From an uncultured Bacteroidales bacterium (GTDB lineage Bacteria > Bacteroidota > Bacteroidia > Bacteroidales > P3), in contig CALUMK010000005.1 in the NCBI GenBank assembly GCA_944321735.1, positions 1-64,000 of the forward strand: 64,000 nt of DNA. The letters run 5' to 3'. Numbering within the stretch: the stretch's first letter is position 1; each line of letters starts with the position of its first letter. The notes under the pieces are model-generated. The model saw nothing but the letters and a program-made list of their open reading frames with translations, was not told the DNA's origin and searched no databases. Shown one piece after another: positions 8,823 through 18,248 of the stretch. The position numbers were made by a program, and so were the translations under genes.

Positions 8823-11800
8823 ATGAAGCGCATCACATCCTTCAAACCACTCCATGCCCTCTTGCTGTTTTCCAGCATGATGTCCACAGGAGCCTTGGCA
8901 CAAGAGGCCACCATCACCGAAGGCCAAAAGGGCACTTTTTACTTCTTGCAAGGGACCCATGTCAACCGTGTCGGCTTTTCTCCCGACCAACGGTACATCG
9001 GTTGCGTAGGTTTCTTCAAAGATGGCGTTCCGACTTTCGGCTATATCTACGACCTGGAAAAAGACAGCCTCTGGCAAACCGAAGTTCCTGCCCAATTCAT
9101 CCTCTCTCCCGACTGGTATGCAGGAGGAGTCTCCATCTACAAAAACGGGGAAACCATTCCCTTGGAAACCCGATCCACATCCGAAATTCCAATCTATTCC
9201 AGTGTAAGATCCTGGGCGGCCAGTACCGGTCTGGACTCTCTTTTTACCATGTCCTTCGAAAATCCCGTCAATCCGGCGACCGGAAGAAACATCTGGGTCA
9301 ACTACGCTTATGTCGTAAACGGGAACACCGGGAAAATTCTTTCCCGGATAGAGCCTCATTGGGATATGACAGCCGAATCCTTCAGGGACAACGCAGGTCA
9401 TGGAGAGCGGGTCAACTGCGCCAGCAATGACGGTAGCATCGTGGCAGGACATTCATCCGACCCGGAATCGGGAGACAACTGGAGTCCGGTCTTCTGGGAC
9501 TTAGCCCAAGACACCTCGTTTTCCGTTGGAGATGCCCCCGGTTCATTATCCTGCATCAACAACGATGGCAGCATCATAATTGGAAACGTGTACGGACATA
9601 ACTATGTATTAATCCGATACAATAAGGAAGAAAAGACTTTCACAACCGAAACCATTCCTTTTGCACCCGGAATGGGTTATATGTCCGGCTTCGGTATCTC
9701 GGAAAACGGTTGGATTGTCATGTCCCAGGCCCCCTCGGCCCAAAGCAGCTCTACCGCCTATATGTATAACTACCAGACTTCAGAGATGATACCTCTGGCC
9801 GATTACGTAGAAGAACTCTACGGACTGGAACTTCCTGTTTCCAATTTTGCACCCTCCAATATCAGCGATGATGTCCGTCTGATTACAGGATCGTCCGCCA
9901 ACAACGGAGCCTATGTGGCTTGCGTTATCGCCTTGGAGGAACAACAGATTTTTGCCAAAGCAAGGCAGTTTTCCGCCCGTCAGGCACAGGGACAGATGGC
10001 CGTAGCGCTGCAATGGGAGGCTCCGCTGAATGGCCAATACACCCTTGCCGGATACAACGTTTTCTGCGATTCGGTACAATTGAACGCCGAACTCATCGCC
10101 CCGACCGAAACCTCCTTTCTGCAAACGGAGAACGTGGAAAGCGGCATCCATATCTACAGCATCCAGGCCGTCTATGAAGAAGGCGTTTCCGACTACCGGG
10201 ATGCCCAGGAAATCCTGATTGTGGATATCGATGGCTGTCTTCCCGTACAGTCCATCGGACACAACCTGGTGTACAACCGCTACGCCAACGTGTACTGGAG
10301 CCTGCCATCCGCCCGGATGGTCGCCAAGACATCCTACACTTGGGACGGGACCCTCCGCAGCCCGGCAGGCCCCGAAGCTTCTGAAAGAACCGGTCTGGCT
10401 TCCAGCCCGCGCATCGTGGCCCGGAACAACGCAAAAACCTCCAAGGCTACCACGGCTTCCGGCAACTACCGCAACGAAAACCTCGACCTCATCGAAACCA
10501 AGACCTTTGAACGCTACTCCATGTTCTCCGCCTTCCTTGATGGAAACCGCCTGTACGCTGTGGACAACGGCAACCGCTGCATCAACGTGTACGACTACGA
10601 AAGCATGGAATTGCTGGAATCCTATCCAGTATCCGAAGTTTCGAGCCTTCTCAACATCGCCAAAATCGGAAATTACATCTATGCAGCCTGCGACCAGAAC
10701 GACATCTTGATACTGGACCCGCAAAATATGAGCGTGTCCAACCGTATCCGGACCGAAGAAACTGTGGTTTACCTCTGCTACGTCCCGGAATTGAACGAAG
10801 GCCAAGGAGGCTTGATTTACGGGGATTGGGAAACCATCCATTTCTGCAACATGCGGGGCCAGGAAGTCGATCCCGGCGTGGATATCGACATCACGGGTTT
10901 GATAATTTCGGGTATGGCATACCATGATGGCATGCTCTATATCCTGAGCCAGACAGGAGAAAGCTTGGACGAGCTCTATACGGTGGACTTCTCGACCGGG
11001 GAATTCATCGGCAAGAAAGTCCTTTCCGATGACAGCCGCCTCTCCTCGATAGAAACCCGCTACGGTTTCCTTGCCGGTGGTATGACCCTCAGCGTATTGG
11101 AAGACAGCACCATTGCTTTGAGCGCCGTGCTGCAATTCACTGCCACGAGGTCTCATTTGGCCCTCTTCGAAGTGGAAAGCGCCCCCGGTTTAATAGGCTA
11201 CAACCTTTACCGCAACGATATCAAAATCAACCCTGAAGGCACCTATGTACAAGGTCTTGGCTTTATAGACACCTTGGACGAAGCCGGAGATTACACCTAT
11301 ACCGTGGAACCTGTCCACACAGACGGCTGCACCGGTGCAATCCTGGAAGGCGTGGAGACCACGGTGACCATCGCTCCCATCGGGGAATGCCCGGGGCCGC
11401 AAGACCTTACTGCTTACGAAAGCAACCGTGCGGTAGCTATGGAATGGGGCTATACCTCGGCAACCAGCCCGGCCTTGGTCGGCTTCAACCTCTACCGCAA
11501 CGGCGAACAAATCGCCGAAAATTTATTGGAGTTGAAGTACACGGATTACAACCGGGAAACCGGCAACTACACCTATGTGGTGGAAGCTTTCCACGACAAT
11601 TCCTGTGTGGCTTCCGACACGGTGGAACTTTCCGTGACGCACGAAGGCCAGAAGATGGCGCCTTCCCATATCGTCCTTTCTTCCTATCCGCAAGGGGAAA
11701 GCTTCGCGGTGGATGCCCGATGGGAACTTCCCTATTTTGAACAACCCTTAGGCATCGGCTTCTGCAACGATGCGTACAGTGGAACCGCCCTGGCCGACGG

Positions 11801-12767
11801 GCAAACCATGTACGCGGCCATCGGCTGGGATTCAACCCGCTTGAACGAGTACCGCGACCTCTACCTTGTCGGCATCGAATTCTTCATCGGCAACGATGTG
11901 GAAGAACTGAGCGGCATTGTTTACCTCAACGATACTTTCTGCATGGAAGTCCCCATGCGGGACCGCATCCGTGAAGCGGAATGGAACACCTTGATGTTCG
12001 ACCAATACATCCCGATGGACCAACCCATGGAAGTGGTAACGGGCTACAAAGTCCGCTATTCGGAAGCTGCCACCGCTGTGGCTGCTTACGACCGTGGACC
12101 CGCCGTGCGCGGCTTCGGCGACCTGATGTCGGCCGACGGCCAGCAATGGACCATCCTGAGCGGCAACGGAATCGATGCCAACTGGTGTATCAACGGCTTG
12201 GTAGTCAAGAAACGGGATTTGGAAGAAGCGGCCAAGACGGCCATGACGACCGGAATTACCCCGAAAGTGAAAGTAATGTCGCTCTCTTCCCTGGGCTTGA
12301 AGGAACCGGCCCGCTTGGAAAACACCAAGGCGACCAGCGAAAGCCTCAAGCTCCGCGGTTTCAACATCTATCGTGACGGCGTGAAGTTGAACGACAACAT
12401 CCTGACCAGCTACACCTATACAGACATCCCGGTGGCCGTAGGCGGTTACGACTACACGATTTCAGCCGTTTATGACGATGGGGAGCAGGAAAGCGACCCA
12501 TTCTATATCGAAGTGGGTGGTTCCGCCAACGAAGGAGAAACACAAGCGGCCCATCTCCGTGTCTACCCGAATCCAGCTTCGGAACGCCTTTTCGTGGACG
12601 GGGAATATGCTTCCGCCGAGTTACTCTCCCTCTCCGGGAAAATCCTACGGAACTTCCCCGTGCCTTCTTCCGAACTGAGCCTGGAAGGGCTTGAAAGCGG
12701 GGTTTACTTCCTGCGATTCGTCCTGCCTGACGGCTCGAACAGCACCCTGAAAGTAGTGGTACGATAA
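8823..12767 (+). CDS. Large secreted adhesin-like protein with T9SS type A sorting domain
   Basis: The 1314-residue protein begins with a signal peptide ending GALA-QE, so the start is the ATG at 8823. The N-terminal third (about 25-380) is beta-propeller-like. A second propeller-like block (about 550-770) has repeated Y.YESMELLESY-type strands. Between and after these are modules with G(Y/F)N(L/I)YR(N/D)G motifs (near residues 380, 800, 880 and 1180), reminiscent of the K-domain-type repeats in gingipain and HagA adhesins. The last 70 residues contain LRVYPNPASERLFV and end LKVVVR, a clear T9SS type A signal. A strong terminator follows. Function beyond surface adhesion or binding is inference. 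Confidence 0.82.
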   Translation: MKRITSFKPLHALLLFSSMMSTGALAQEATITEGQKGTFYFLQGTHVNRVGFSPDQRYIGCVGFFKDGVPTFGYIYDLEKDSLWQTEVPAQFILSPDWYAGGVSIYKNGETIPLETRSTSEIPIYSSVRSWAASTGLDSLFTMSFENPVNPATGRNIWVNYAYVVNGNTGKILSRIEPHWDMTAESFRDNAGHGERVNCASNDGSIVAGHSSDPESGDNWSPVFWDLAQDTSFSVGDAPGSLSCINNDGSIIIGNVYGHNYVLIRYNKEEKTFTTETIPFAPGMGYMSGFGISENGWIVMSQAPSAQSSSTAYMYNYQTSEMIPLADYVEELYGLELPVSNFAPSNISDDVRLITGSSANNGAYVACVIALEEQQIFAKARQFSARQAQGQMAVALQWEAPLNGQYTLAGYNVFCDSVQLNAELIAPTETSFLQTENVESGIHIYSIQAVYEEGVSDYRDAQEILIVDIDGCLPVQSIGHNLVYNRYANVYWSLPSARMVAKTSYTWDGTLRSPAGPEASERTGLASSPRIVARNNAKTSKATTASGNYRNENLDLIETKTFERYSMFSAFLDGNRLYAVDNGNRCINVYDYESMELLESYPVSEVSSLLNIAKIGNYIYAACDQNDILILDPQNMSVSNRIRTEETVVYLCYVPELNEGQGGLIYGDWETIHFCNMRGQEVDPGVDIDITGLIISGMAYHDGMLYILSQTGESLDELYTVDFSTGEFIGKKVLSDDSRLSSIETRYGFLAGGMTLSVLEDSTIALSAVLQFTATRSHLALFEVESAPGLIGYNLYRNDIKINPEGTYVQGLGFIDTLDEAGDYTYTVEPVHTDGCTGAILEGVETTVTIAPIGECPGPQDLTAYESNRAVAMEWGYTSATSPALVGFNLYRNGEQIAENLLELKYTDYNRETGNYTYVVEAFHDNSCVASDTVELSVTHEGQKMAPSHIVLSSYPQGESFAVDARWELPYFEQPLGIGFCNDAYSGTALADGQTMYAAIGWDSTRLNEYRDLYLVGIEFFIGNDVEELSGIVYLNDTFCMEVPMRDRIREAEWNTLMFDQYIPMDQPMEVVTGYKVRYSEAATAVAAYDRGPAVRGFGDLMSADGQQWTILSGNGIDANWCINGLVVKKRDLEEAAKTAMTTGITPKVKVMSLSSLGLKEPARLENTKATSESLKLRGFNIYRDGVKLNDNILTSYTYTDIPVAVGGYDYTISAVYDDGEQESDPFYIEVGGSANEGETQAAHLRVYPNPASERLFVDGEYASAELLSLSGKILRNFPVPSSELSLEGLESGVYFLRFVLPDGSNSTLKVVVR

Positions 12768-12803
12768 ACGGACACCGCCTCGAAAAGTGACTTGAAATTC
12801 AAA

Positions 12804-12843
12804 GAGAGCGTCTTGCCGGAATCCGGCAAGGCGCTCTCTTTTT
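12804..12843 (+). terminator. Rho-independent terminator of the T9SS gene pair
   Basis: GAGAGCG plus CTTGCCGG pairs with CCGGCAAG plus CGCTCTC (12804-12838), followed by a run of T residues. It lies 37 bp after the stop of the rightward gene. Confidence 0.85.
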
Positions 12844-12887
12844 AGGGACTATCCGAATCCGAGCAAAAATCCACACCAATGCAACGT

Positions 12888-12926
12888 AAAAAAAGCGGGG
12901 CACCGGAATTGTTTCCAGTACCCCGC
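12888..12926 (-). terminator. Rho-independent terminator of gcvT
   Basis: Read leftward, GCGGGG... pairs with CCCCGC over 12895-12926 and is followed by seven T residues (12894-12888). It lies 50 bp downstream of the gcvT stop and is the end of the leftward housekeeping cluster. Confidence 0.85.
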
Positions 12927-12976
12927 TAAAGGAAGAGATTATCCCTCTTCAATGTCGGTGTGTTATCACACACCGA

Positions 12977-14080
12977 CTAAGCTTTGTAGAAAGGCATCTT
13001 CACTACAACCGCCTTCAACTTCCGACCACGGATGTCGATGAAGATTTCGCTTCCGGCCTTGCTGAAAGCCGTCTTCACATAACCGGTTCCGATAGCCTTG
13101 CCAAGCGAAGGAGACTGGGAACCGGAGCAAACATGACCAATCACGTTGCCTTCGGCATCGCAGATAGGATATTCGGCACGGGCAATGCCACGGTCAACCA
13201 TTTCAAAACCGACCAATTTGCGCTTTACGCCTTCGGCTTTGAGCTTTTCCATCTTGTCGCGGTCGATAAAGTCGTTGCCCGGAACAAACTTGGTAATCCA
13301 ACCCAGACCGGCTTCGATAGGCGAAGTTTCATCGGTGATTTCGTGGCCGTAGAGGCAGAAGCCCATTTCCAGACGAAGTGTGTCGCGGCAACCCAGACCG
13401 CAAGGCATGATACCGAATTCCTTGCCGGCTTCGAACACGGCATCCCAAATCTTGAGACCGTCTTCATTGGCGAAATAAATCTCGCAGCCGCCTGCTCCGG
13501 TATAACCGGTCGTACTCAGAATGACATCTTTCACACCGGCCAGGTTCACTTTCTTGAAGGTGTAGTAAACCATGTCTTCAATCGGGGTATCGGTCAGCTT
13601 CTGCATCACTTTCAATGCCAAAGGTCCTTGAACAGCCAACTGGGATATTTCATCGGAAGCATTGTAAAGCTCCTTGCCTACTTCCATGCCCATTTCTTCA
13701 GCATGTTGGGCGAACCATTTCCAGTCTTTCTCGATATTGGCCGCATTGGGAACCACCATATAGGTTTCCGCATTGATACGATAAACCAGCATGTCGTCCA
13801 CGATACCGCCACGACCGTTGGGAACGGTGGTGTACTGTACCTTGCCGTCGGTCAAGGCGGCCACATCGTTGGTAGTCAGATGCTGCAAAAGAGCAAAAGC
13901 CTTAGGACCCTTGATCCAAAACTCTCCCATGTGGGAAACATCGAAAACGCCTACTTTCTGGCGGACGTTATTGTGTTCAACAATAATGCCTTGGTACTGC
14001 ACAGGCATATTGTAGCCTGCAAAAGGCTCCATTTTGGCACCCAACTTGATATGGGTGTCTGTAAAAACTGTTGTTTTCAT
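12977..14080 (-). CDS. gcvT: Glycine cleavage system T protein (aminomethyltransferase)
   Basis: The 367-residue product has the family's usual length. It transfers the methylene group from the aminomethyl-lipoyl H protein to tetrahydrofolate, releasing ammonia, in the cytoplasm. Visible family motifs include an N-terminal [10 protein letters not shown], the VFDVSHMGE folate-pocket segment, [11 protein letters not shown] and [13 protein letters not shown]. The ATG at 14080 gives the canonical [14 protein letters not shown] start; an upstream in-frame extension adds a non-conserved tail. No gcvH or gcvP is nearby, so the system is split in this genome. It is the last gene before a strong terminator, 31 bp after the bactofilin gene, so the two are probably co-transcribed. 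Confidence 0.97.
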   Translation of the reverse strand: MKTTVFTDTHIKLGAKMEPFAGYNMPVQYQGIIVEHNNVRQKVGVFDVSHMGEFWIKGPKAFALLQHLTTNDVAALTDGKVQYTTVPNGRGGIVDDMLVYRINAETYMVVPNAANIEKDWKWFAQHAEEMGMEVGKELYNASDEISQLAVQGPLALKVMQKLTDTPIEDMVYYTFKKVNLAGVKDVILSTTGYTGAGGCEIYFANEDGLKIWDAVFEAGKEFGIMPCGLGCRDTLRLEMGFCLYGHEITDETSPIEAGLGWITKFVPGNDFIDRDKMEKLKAEGVKRKLVGFEMVDRGIARAEYPICDAEGNVIGHVCSGSQSPSLGKAIGTGYVKTAFSKAGSEIFIDIRGRKLKAVVVKMPFYKA

Positions 14081-14111
14081 CGTATCTGTGAATATTTTGT
14101 TTTCGTTTAAA

Positions 14112-14483
14112 CTATTTGGCCGGCTGGGCATTGCGATCTTTGGGCATTTGAATCTGACCGCTTATCAAAGCCCCTTGTTCCACGTAGAGGCGCTGGGTGT
14201 TGAATACCCCTTCCACCACAGCCGTGCTCTTCAATGAAAGCAATCCGGAAACCGTCATCTTTTCTACCTTGACATGGCCTTCCAGTTCGGCAGAAGAACA
14301 CTGGATAGTCCCTTGCACCAAGCTGTCCTTGCCCACAACCAACTTGCCTGCCACCGACATGGAGCCTTCAAACTGGCCGTCTATACGGAGATTCCCTTTG
14401 GTTTCCAACGTGCCTTTCACCAAAGTCCCGGCACCGAGGACATTATAGGATTGCAATGAATCGTTTTCGGGTTGTTTCGCCAT
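14112..14483 (-). CDS. Bactofilin (polymer-forming cytoskeletal protein)
   Basis: The 123-residue protein has the regular beta-helical spacing of bactofilins (DUF583), with G-rich strands such as [22 protein letters not shown] and [10 protein letters not shown]; the first is quoted here as [12 protein letters not shown] and LRIDGQFEG. Bactofilins self-assemble without nucleotide into filaments that organise the envelope or cell-wall enzymes. Short unstructured tails, including a C-terminal K/P/A stretch, fit the family. It lies upstream of gcvT in the same direction. No peptidase partner (M23) is adjacent, unlike in several other lineages. Confidence 0.92.
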   Translation of the reverse strand: MAKQPENDSLQSYNVLGAGTLVKGTLETKGNLRIDGQFEGSMSVAGKLVVGKDSLVQGTIQCSSAELEGHVKVEKMTVSGLLSLKSTAVVEGVFNTQRLYVEQGALISGQIQMPKDRNAQPAK

Positions 14484-14567
14484 TTCTTATACTTTTTATC
14501 CCGGACCGGCGCTCACGACAAAGCCGCGATGCGCCTGATCCTATTCGGGTCGTAAAATTACACATTT

Positions 14568-16709
14568 CTATCGCAACTGCGAAGCTATATTCAGGCACTG
14601 TTGCGCCGCCTGCGCCTGACCGGCTGCTTGGTATATCTGAGCCATCAACTGGAAAGCCTGCGGAATAGGCCGGATATTCACTAAGGCTTGCAATTCATTC
14701 AAGGCCATTTGCAAATTGCGCTGCTGCAAATAGCAGTTTGCCGCAATCCAATACCCGTTTATATCATCCGGCATGTATTCCTTCATCTGCGTGGTCACGC
14801 CTAAAGCTCCGGAAAAGTCTCCTTTCATCATATAGGCGTTGGCCAATAACGACAAGGCTGTCGCATTTGACGGCACATTATTGACCCAACGAGCCGCATA
14901 GAAGACAGCCGAATCGGGCTTGCGTTCATCCAAATAGATGTTAGCCATATTCTCCAATACCTGCTCATTATTCGGATCGTATGCATAAGCCCTGTGATAG
15001 AACATCTTGGCGCTGTCTATCTTGCCCGCTTTCATCGCCTGGTATCCATAAAGATCCGATTTGTCCTCCCTTTTGAGAACGATACAGATTGGCACGCCGT
15101 CCACATCCACGGTGTGAACCGTATTCTTGGGAGGGAACACCTCCTTGTTCTTGATCCATTCCGGATTCATCCCTGTAATCGTGAAAACCGCATAATCCCA
15201 ATCGTTGTTGCCCATCTGGTAGATACGGGAAAAAACGCAACGGAAATGTGCCGTATCGTACAACCTGACATAGTATCCCACCGAAGAAGGATGCCAAGTG
15301 GCAATCTTGATCTTCTCTCCCGGACCGAGCGCCGACGTATCCGCATGAGACATCACCCATTCCGTCCCTTCCCGAGTCGAATGATAATAATAATCCATCT
15401 CGTAACGACCGTATGCATTCTTGATGCCACCGCTCAATTCATTGAAATAAACATATTCGTAGGGGTGATTAGCAAAAACATGACGAATCGGACCGATCAA
15501 CAGCACCATAGGCAAAGCCACACCCAAGCCCCATCGCAAGGCCGGTTTCCGGAACCTTTCATACAACGAATAAAAGCCAAGGCCAGCCAAAGCCACCAAA
15601 GTCGGGTAACAGAACATGGAATGCCTCCAGCCGCCATACACATTGGCCTTGGTTATCACAATCCACACTACCGGGAAAACAAAGCAGAACAACAAGAACA
15701 CAGTCCAAAACCAACGTTCTTTCGTCCAGCCTGTCACCAAATCAATCAAAGCCCCGGCCATCACCGCAAGCGGAATCGTCATGAAAATGAATTTGGGCGT
15801 ATAATACCAAGGCAACACGCTGCTCATCTGCATGCTCCCTTCAAACAGCTGGCGGATACTGATAGCAAAGGCGTTCATCGAAGTCAACGACCCGAAAACA
15901 TGATCGACCGGAGCCTTCATGGCATACGGCCACAGCAGCACGCAAAGCACATAACCACCCAAGGAGGTCAACAATCCGTACTTGACGAGCCTCCAGAATT
16001 CCTTGCCCGCAGTACCCTTAGAGAACGCTTTTTGCCGGAAAAGCTGCCAGAAACGGAGCAATCCGAATAATCCCAAATACGGAATCAAAATCAAACCACC
16101 GACCCGGACAGCCATGGCCAGACCGATACTGATAGCAAGCATGACCATTGTCGAAACCTTGACTTTGGGGAAATCTTGCAGGAAAACCGTCATGTAGAAC
16201 AGCCCCATCGCCATGAAGGTGACCAAATTGACATCCTTCAAATCGTTAAAAGAATGGCCAAGGAAACGGGGAGAGAATACGAAAAGGATAAAAGTCAGAG
16301 TGGCCGGCAAATATTTCCGACCTGCAATCCGATAAGCAATCAAGGCCGTGAACAGAATCGCCAGCCATCCGCAAATCGTGTTGACCGTATGCCGGACCTG
16401 CATGATGTCTTCAATCCCGAACCATTGGCTCAACGCGTATGCGAAATTGTCGATTACTTGCCCGTAAAGAGGCAGATTGTATTGAGGTGTAAGCACGGCC
16501 GCCGTGGAATCTTTTCCAAAAGATCCATAGAAATCATAGATATGGGCGGCCTGCGTATTGTGAACCTCCTCGTCGCCCGACATCCCGGCATCGAAACTGC
16601 CCCGAACCATCAAGGCAAATGCCGCCAAAGCAAGGAGATAAAAAACAAGTTTGAACTTGTCTTTTCTGAAACTTTCCATCCATTGCACCAACCGTGCTTT
16701 CATATCCAT
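14568..16709 (-). CDS. Polytopic GT-C-type membrane protein with C-terminal TPR domain
   Basis: The 713-residue protein has about 10-11 predicted transmembrane helices over residues 20-420, including an early acidic GDEEVHN motif in the first loop, as seen in GT-C fold glycosyltransferases where acidic loop residues bind the lipid-linked sugar donor. A periplasmic domain (about 420-560) is followed by TPR-like repeats (about 570-710). This resembles Bacteroidales glycosyltransferase-family-39-like proteins fused to TPRs. The role is probably transfer of a polyprenyl-linked sugar to a surface molecule; substrate is unknown. It is followed by bactofilin and preceded by a GtrA-like flippase candidate, suggesting shared work on lipid-linked sugars. 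Met at 16703 is an alternative start. Confidence 0.75.
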   Translation of the reverse strand: MDMKARLVQWMESFRKDKFKLVFYLLALAAFALMVRGSFDAGMSGDEEVHNTQAAHIYDFYGSFGKDSTAAVLTPQYNLPLYGQVIDNFAYALSQWFGIEDIMQVRHTVNTICGWLAILFTALIAYRIAGRKYLPATLTFILFVFSPRFLGHSFNDLKDVNLVTFMAMGLFYMTVFLQDFPKVKVSTMVMLAISIGLAMAVRVGGLILIPYLGLFGLLRFWQLFRQKAFSKGTAGKEFWRLVKYGLLTSLGGYVLCVLLWPYAMKAPVDHVFGSLTSMNAFAISIRQLFEGSMQMSSVLPWYYTPKFIFMTIPLAVMAGALIDLVTGWTKERWFWTVFLLFCFVFPVVWIVITKANVYGGWRHSMFCYPTLVALAGLGFYSLYERFRKPALRWGLGVALPMVLLIGPIRHVFANHPYEYVYFNELSGGIKNAYGRYEMDYYYHSTREGTEWVMSHADTSALGPGEKIKIATWHPSSVGYYVRLYDTAHFRCVFSRIYQMGNNDWDYAVFTITGMNPEWIKNKEVFPPKNTVHTVDVDGVPICIVLKREDKSDLYGYQAMKAGKIDSAKMFYHRAYAYDPNNEQVLENMANIYLDERKPDSAVFYAARWVNNVPSNATALSLLANAYMMKGDFSGALGVTTQMKEYMPDDINGYWIAANCYLQQRNLQMALNELQALVNIRPIPQAFQLMAQIYQAAGQAQAAQQCLNIASQLR

Positions 16710-16795
16710 AATTCTTTATAAAACAATTTCCTATTGAAGTCACAGAAACCTAAAAGCGCTCCCTGCCCCGAAAACACCCCAGCCCTTATTACCTG

Positions 16796-17296
16796 TCATC
16801 TGTCCAACATTCCAGATTTGCTATGACGAATCCGTTCAAAAACAAACAATTTATTCAACAAAAAGCCCAAAAGGCCAACTGGCACGCACATAATGGCGGA
16901 CGCCACGTAATCGTTGGCTCCGAATTGATGCTTTAGCAGGGTCATTCCGCCGATATTGCAAAAGTACATAATTACATAGACCATGACAAATCTCGGCAGC
17001 AAATTCAACTTCTTGTTTTTGAACACCAAAGCCCCGTAAGTTCTGAAATTGAAAAGCACGCCGATTATCTGCCCGATCAAAGCCGCCAACGTATAATGCA
17101 GCCCGATGAATATCAGGAAGGCAAACAGCACATATCCGAAAGCCGTATTCAACCCGGCCACCATGAAAAAACGGATCATCTTGACGTCAAGCATCTTGAG
17201 CACGAAGCGTCCTAACGCGCTTTTCTCCATCCACCGCTTGAATCCGGAAGGTTCCTTTCCTGGGATATTTTTAACAACAGGTGTTTCCGTAGTCAT
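16796..17296 (-). CDS. GtrA family membrane protein
   Basis: The 166-residue protein has four hydrophobic helices with the family pattern RFFMVAGLNTAFGYVLF early and NFRTYGALVFKN in the middle loop. GtrA-family members are proposed to flip undecaprenyl-phosphate-linked glucose across the inner membrane for glycan decoration. The ATG overlaps the stop of the upstream RluA-like gene by one base (TAATG), indicating translational coupling. The downstream GT-C/TPR gene would be a natural functional partner, but the pairing is inferred from position only. Confidence 0.85.
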   Translation of the reverse strand: MTTETPVVKNIPGKEPSGFKRWMEKSALGRFVLKMLDVKMIRFFMVAGLNTAFGYVLFAFLIFIGLHYTLAALIGQIIGVLFNFRTYGALVFKNKKLNLLPRFVMVYVIMYFCNIGGMTLLKHQFGANDYVASAIMCVPVGLLGFLLNKLFVFERIRHSKSGMLDR

Positions 17297-18240
17297 TAAT
17301 ATTCATTCGTTGATCCGATATGGACAAAGCCATCGGGCATTGGAATTTCTATATGCACCCGCCTTTGCTGTACCGGATGAGGGAAACTGATGGAATAAGC
17401 CAAAAGCCGGATTGTCCGCTTCACCTTGTCATCGCCGCCATATTTGCGATCGCCCACGATCGGGCATCCCATATCCGATAAATGGACACGTATCTGGTTC
17501 TTGCGGCCAGTTTCCAGCCGGATCCGCAATAACGAGAACAAAGCGGTTGAAGAAGTCCCGTCCGAAACCGGCGCCACCTTTTGCCCGTTCCAAGCAAAAG
17601 ATTCCATGTACCGGTAATGCGTGACGGCCCATTTCGCTCCAGGGACTTCATTTTTTACCGAATAAACCACCTGGCGGGCATTTTCCTTGAGCCAGGACTG
17701 CATAGTACCCGATTTGGCTGGAGGTATACCATGAACCAAAGCATAATAATACTTGTCCACTTCCGTCCAATGATCCTGCAAGAAGAACTTGGCTTCCTCG
17801 CTTTTGGCAAAAAGCAGAATCCCGCTCACCTCGCGATCCAGACGGTGTACCGTATAAGCCCGTTGCATCCCTCTCGTGCTTTTCTGCAAATAGGAGTTGA
17901 CCATCCCGAACATGGAACGTACCTTCTCAGTGGTCCGACCCGAGGACAGTATGCCGGCTGGTTTGTAAACCGCCAGAATACTGTCATCTTCAAAAAGGAT
18001 CTTGAAGGGGGGCCTTTCCCTGACGGCTTCCCTTTCCTGGTATTTCCTGACCTCGACATGCCAGCCGGCCTTTATCAAATACTCCGCCTGCCTGACCACA
18101 CCGCCCGGCATCGTCACGCATTCCGGAACCCGGATGCAACCGTACCGAATCATCTTCTTCAGATGCGTTCTGGATGACTCAGGGAATGCCGACTGGAGTA
18201 CCTCCAACAGACTGGCCGGTTTCTTTACTTCAATCCTCAT
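17296..18240 (-). CDS. RluA-family pseudouridine synthase
   Basis: The 314-residue protein carries the catalytic HRLDREVSG motif (the Asp is the nucleophile), upstream LAVYKPAG and downstream GRKNQIRVHLSDMGCPIVGDRKYG, here shortened to GRKNQIRVHL and DRKYG. An N-terminal S4-like region (about 10-70) binds RNA. Such enzymes isomerise specific uridines in rRNA or tRNA. Which site is modified cannot be told, so no RluA/RluC/RluD symbol is given. It sits between rng and the gtrA-like gene in one leftward cluster, with 8 bp to rng. Confidence 0.93.
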   Translation of the reverse strand: MRIEVKKPASLLEVLQSAFPESSRTHLKKMIRYGCIRVPECVTMPGGVVRQAEYLIKAGWHVEVRKYQEREAVRERPPFKILFEDDSILAVYKPAGILSSGRTTEKVRSMFGMVNSYLQKSTRGMQRAYTVHRLDREVSGILLFAKSEEAKFFLQDHWTEVDKYYYALVHGIPPAKSGTMQSWLKENARQVVYSVKNEVPGAKWAVTHYRYMESFAWNGQKVAPVSDGTSSTALFSLLRIRLETGRKNQIRVHLSDMGCPIVGDRKYGGDDKVKRTIRLLAYSISFPHPVQQRRVHIEIPMPDGFVHIGSTNEY

Positions 18241-18248
18241 GTAGCGGC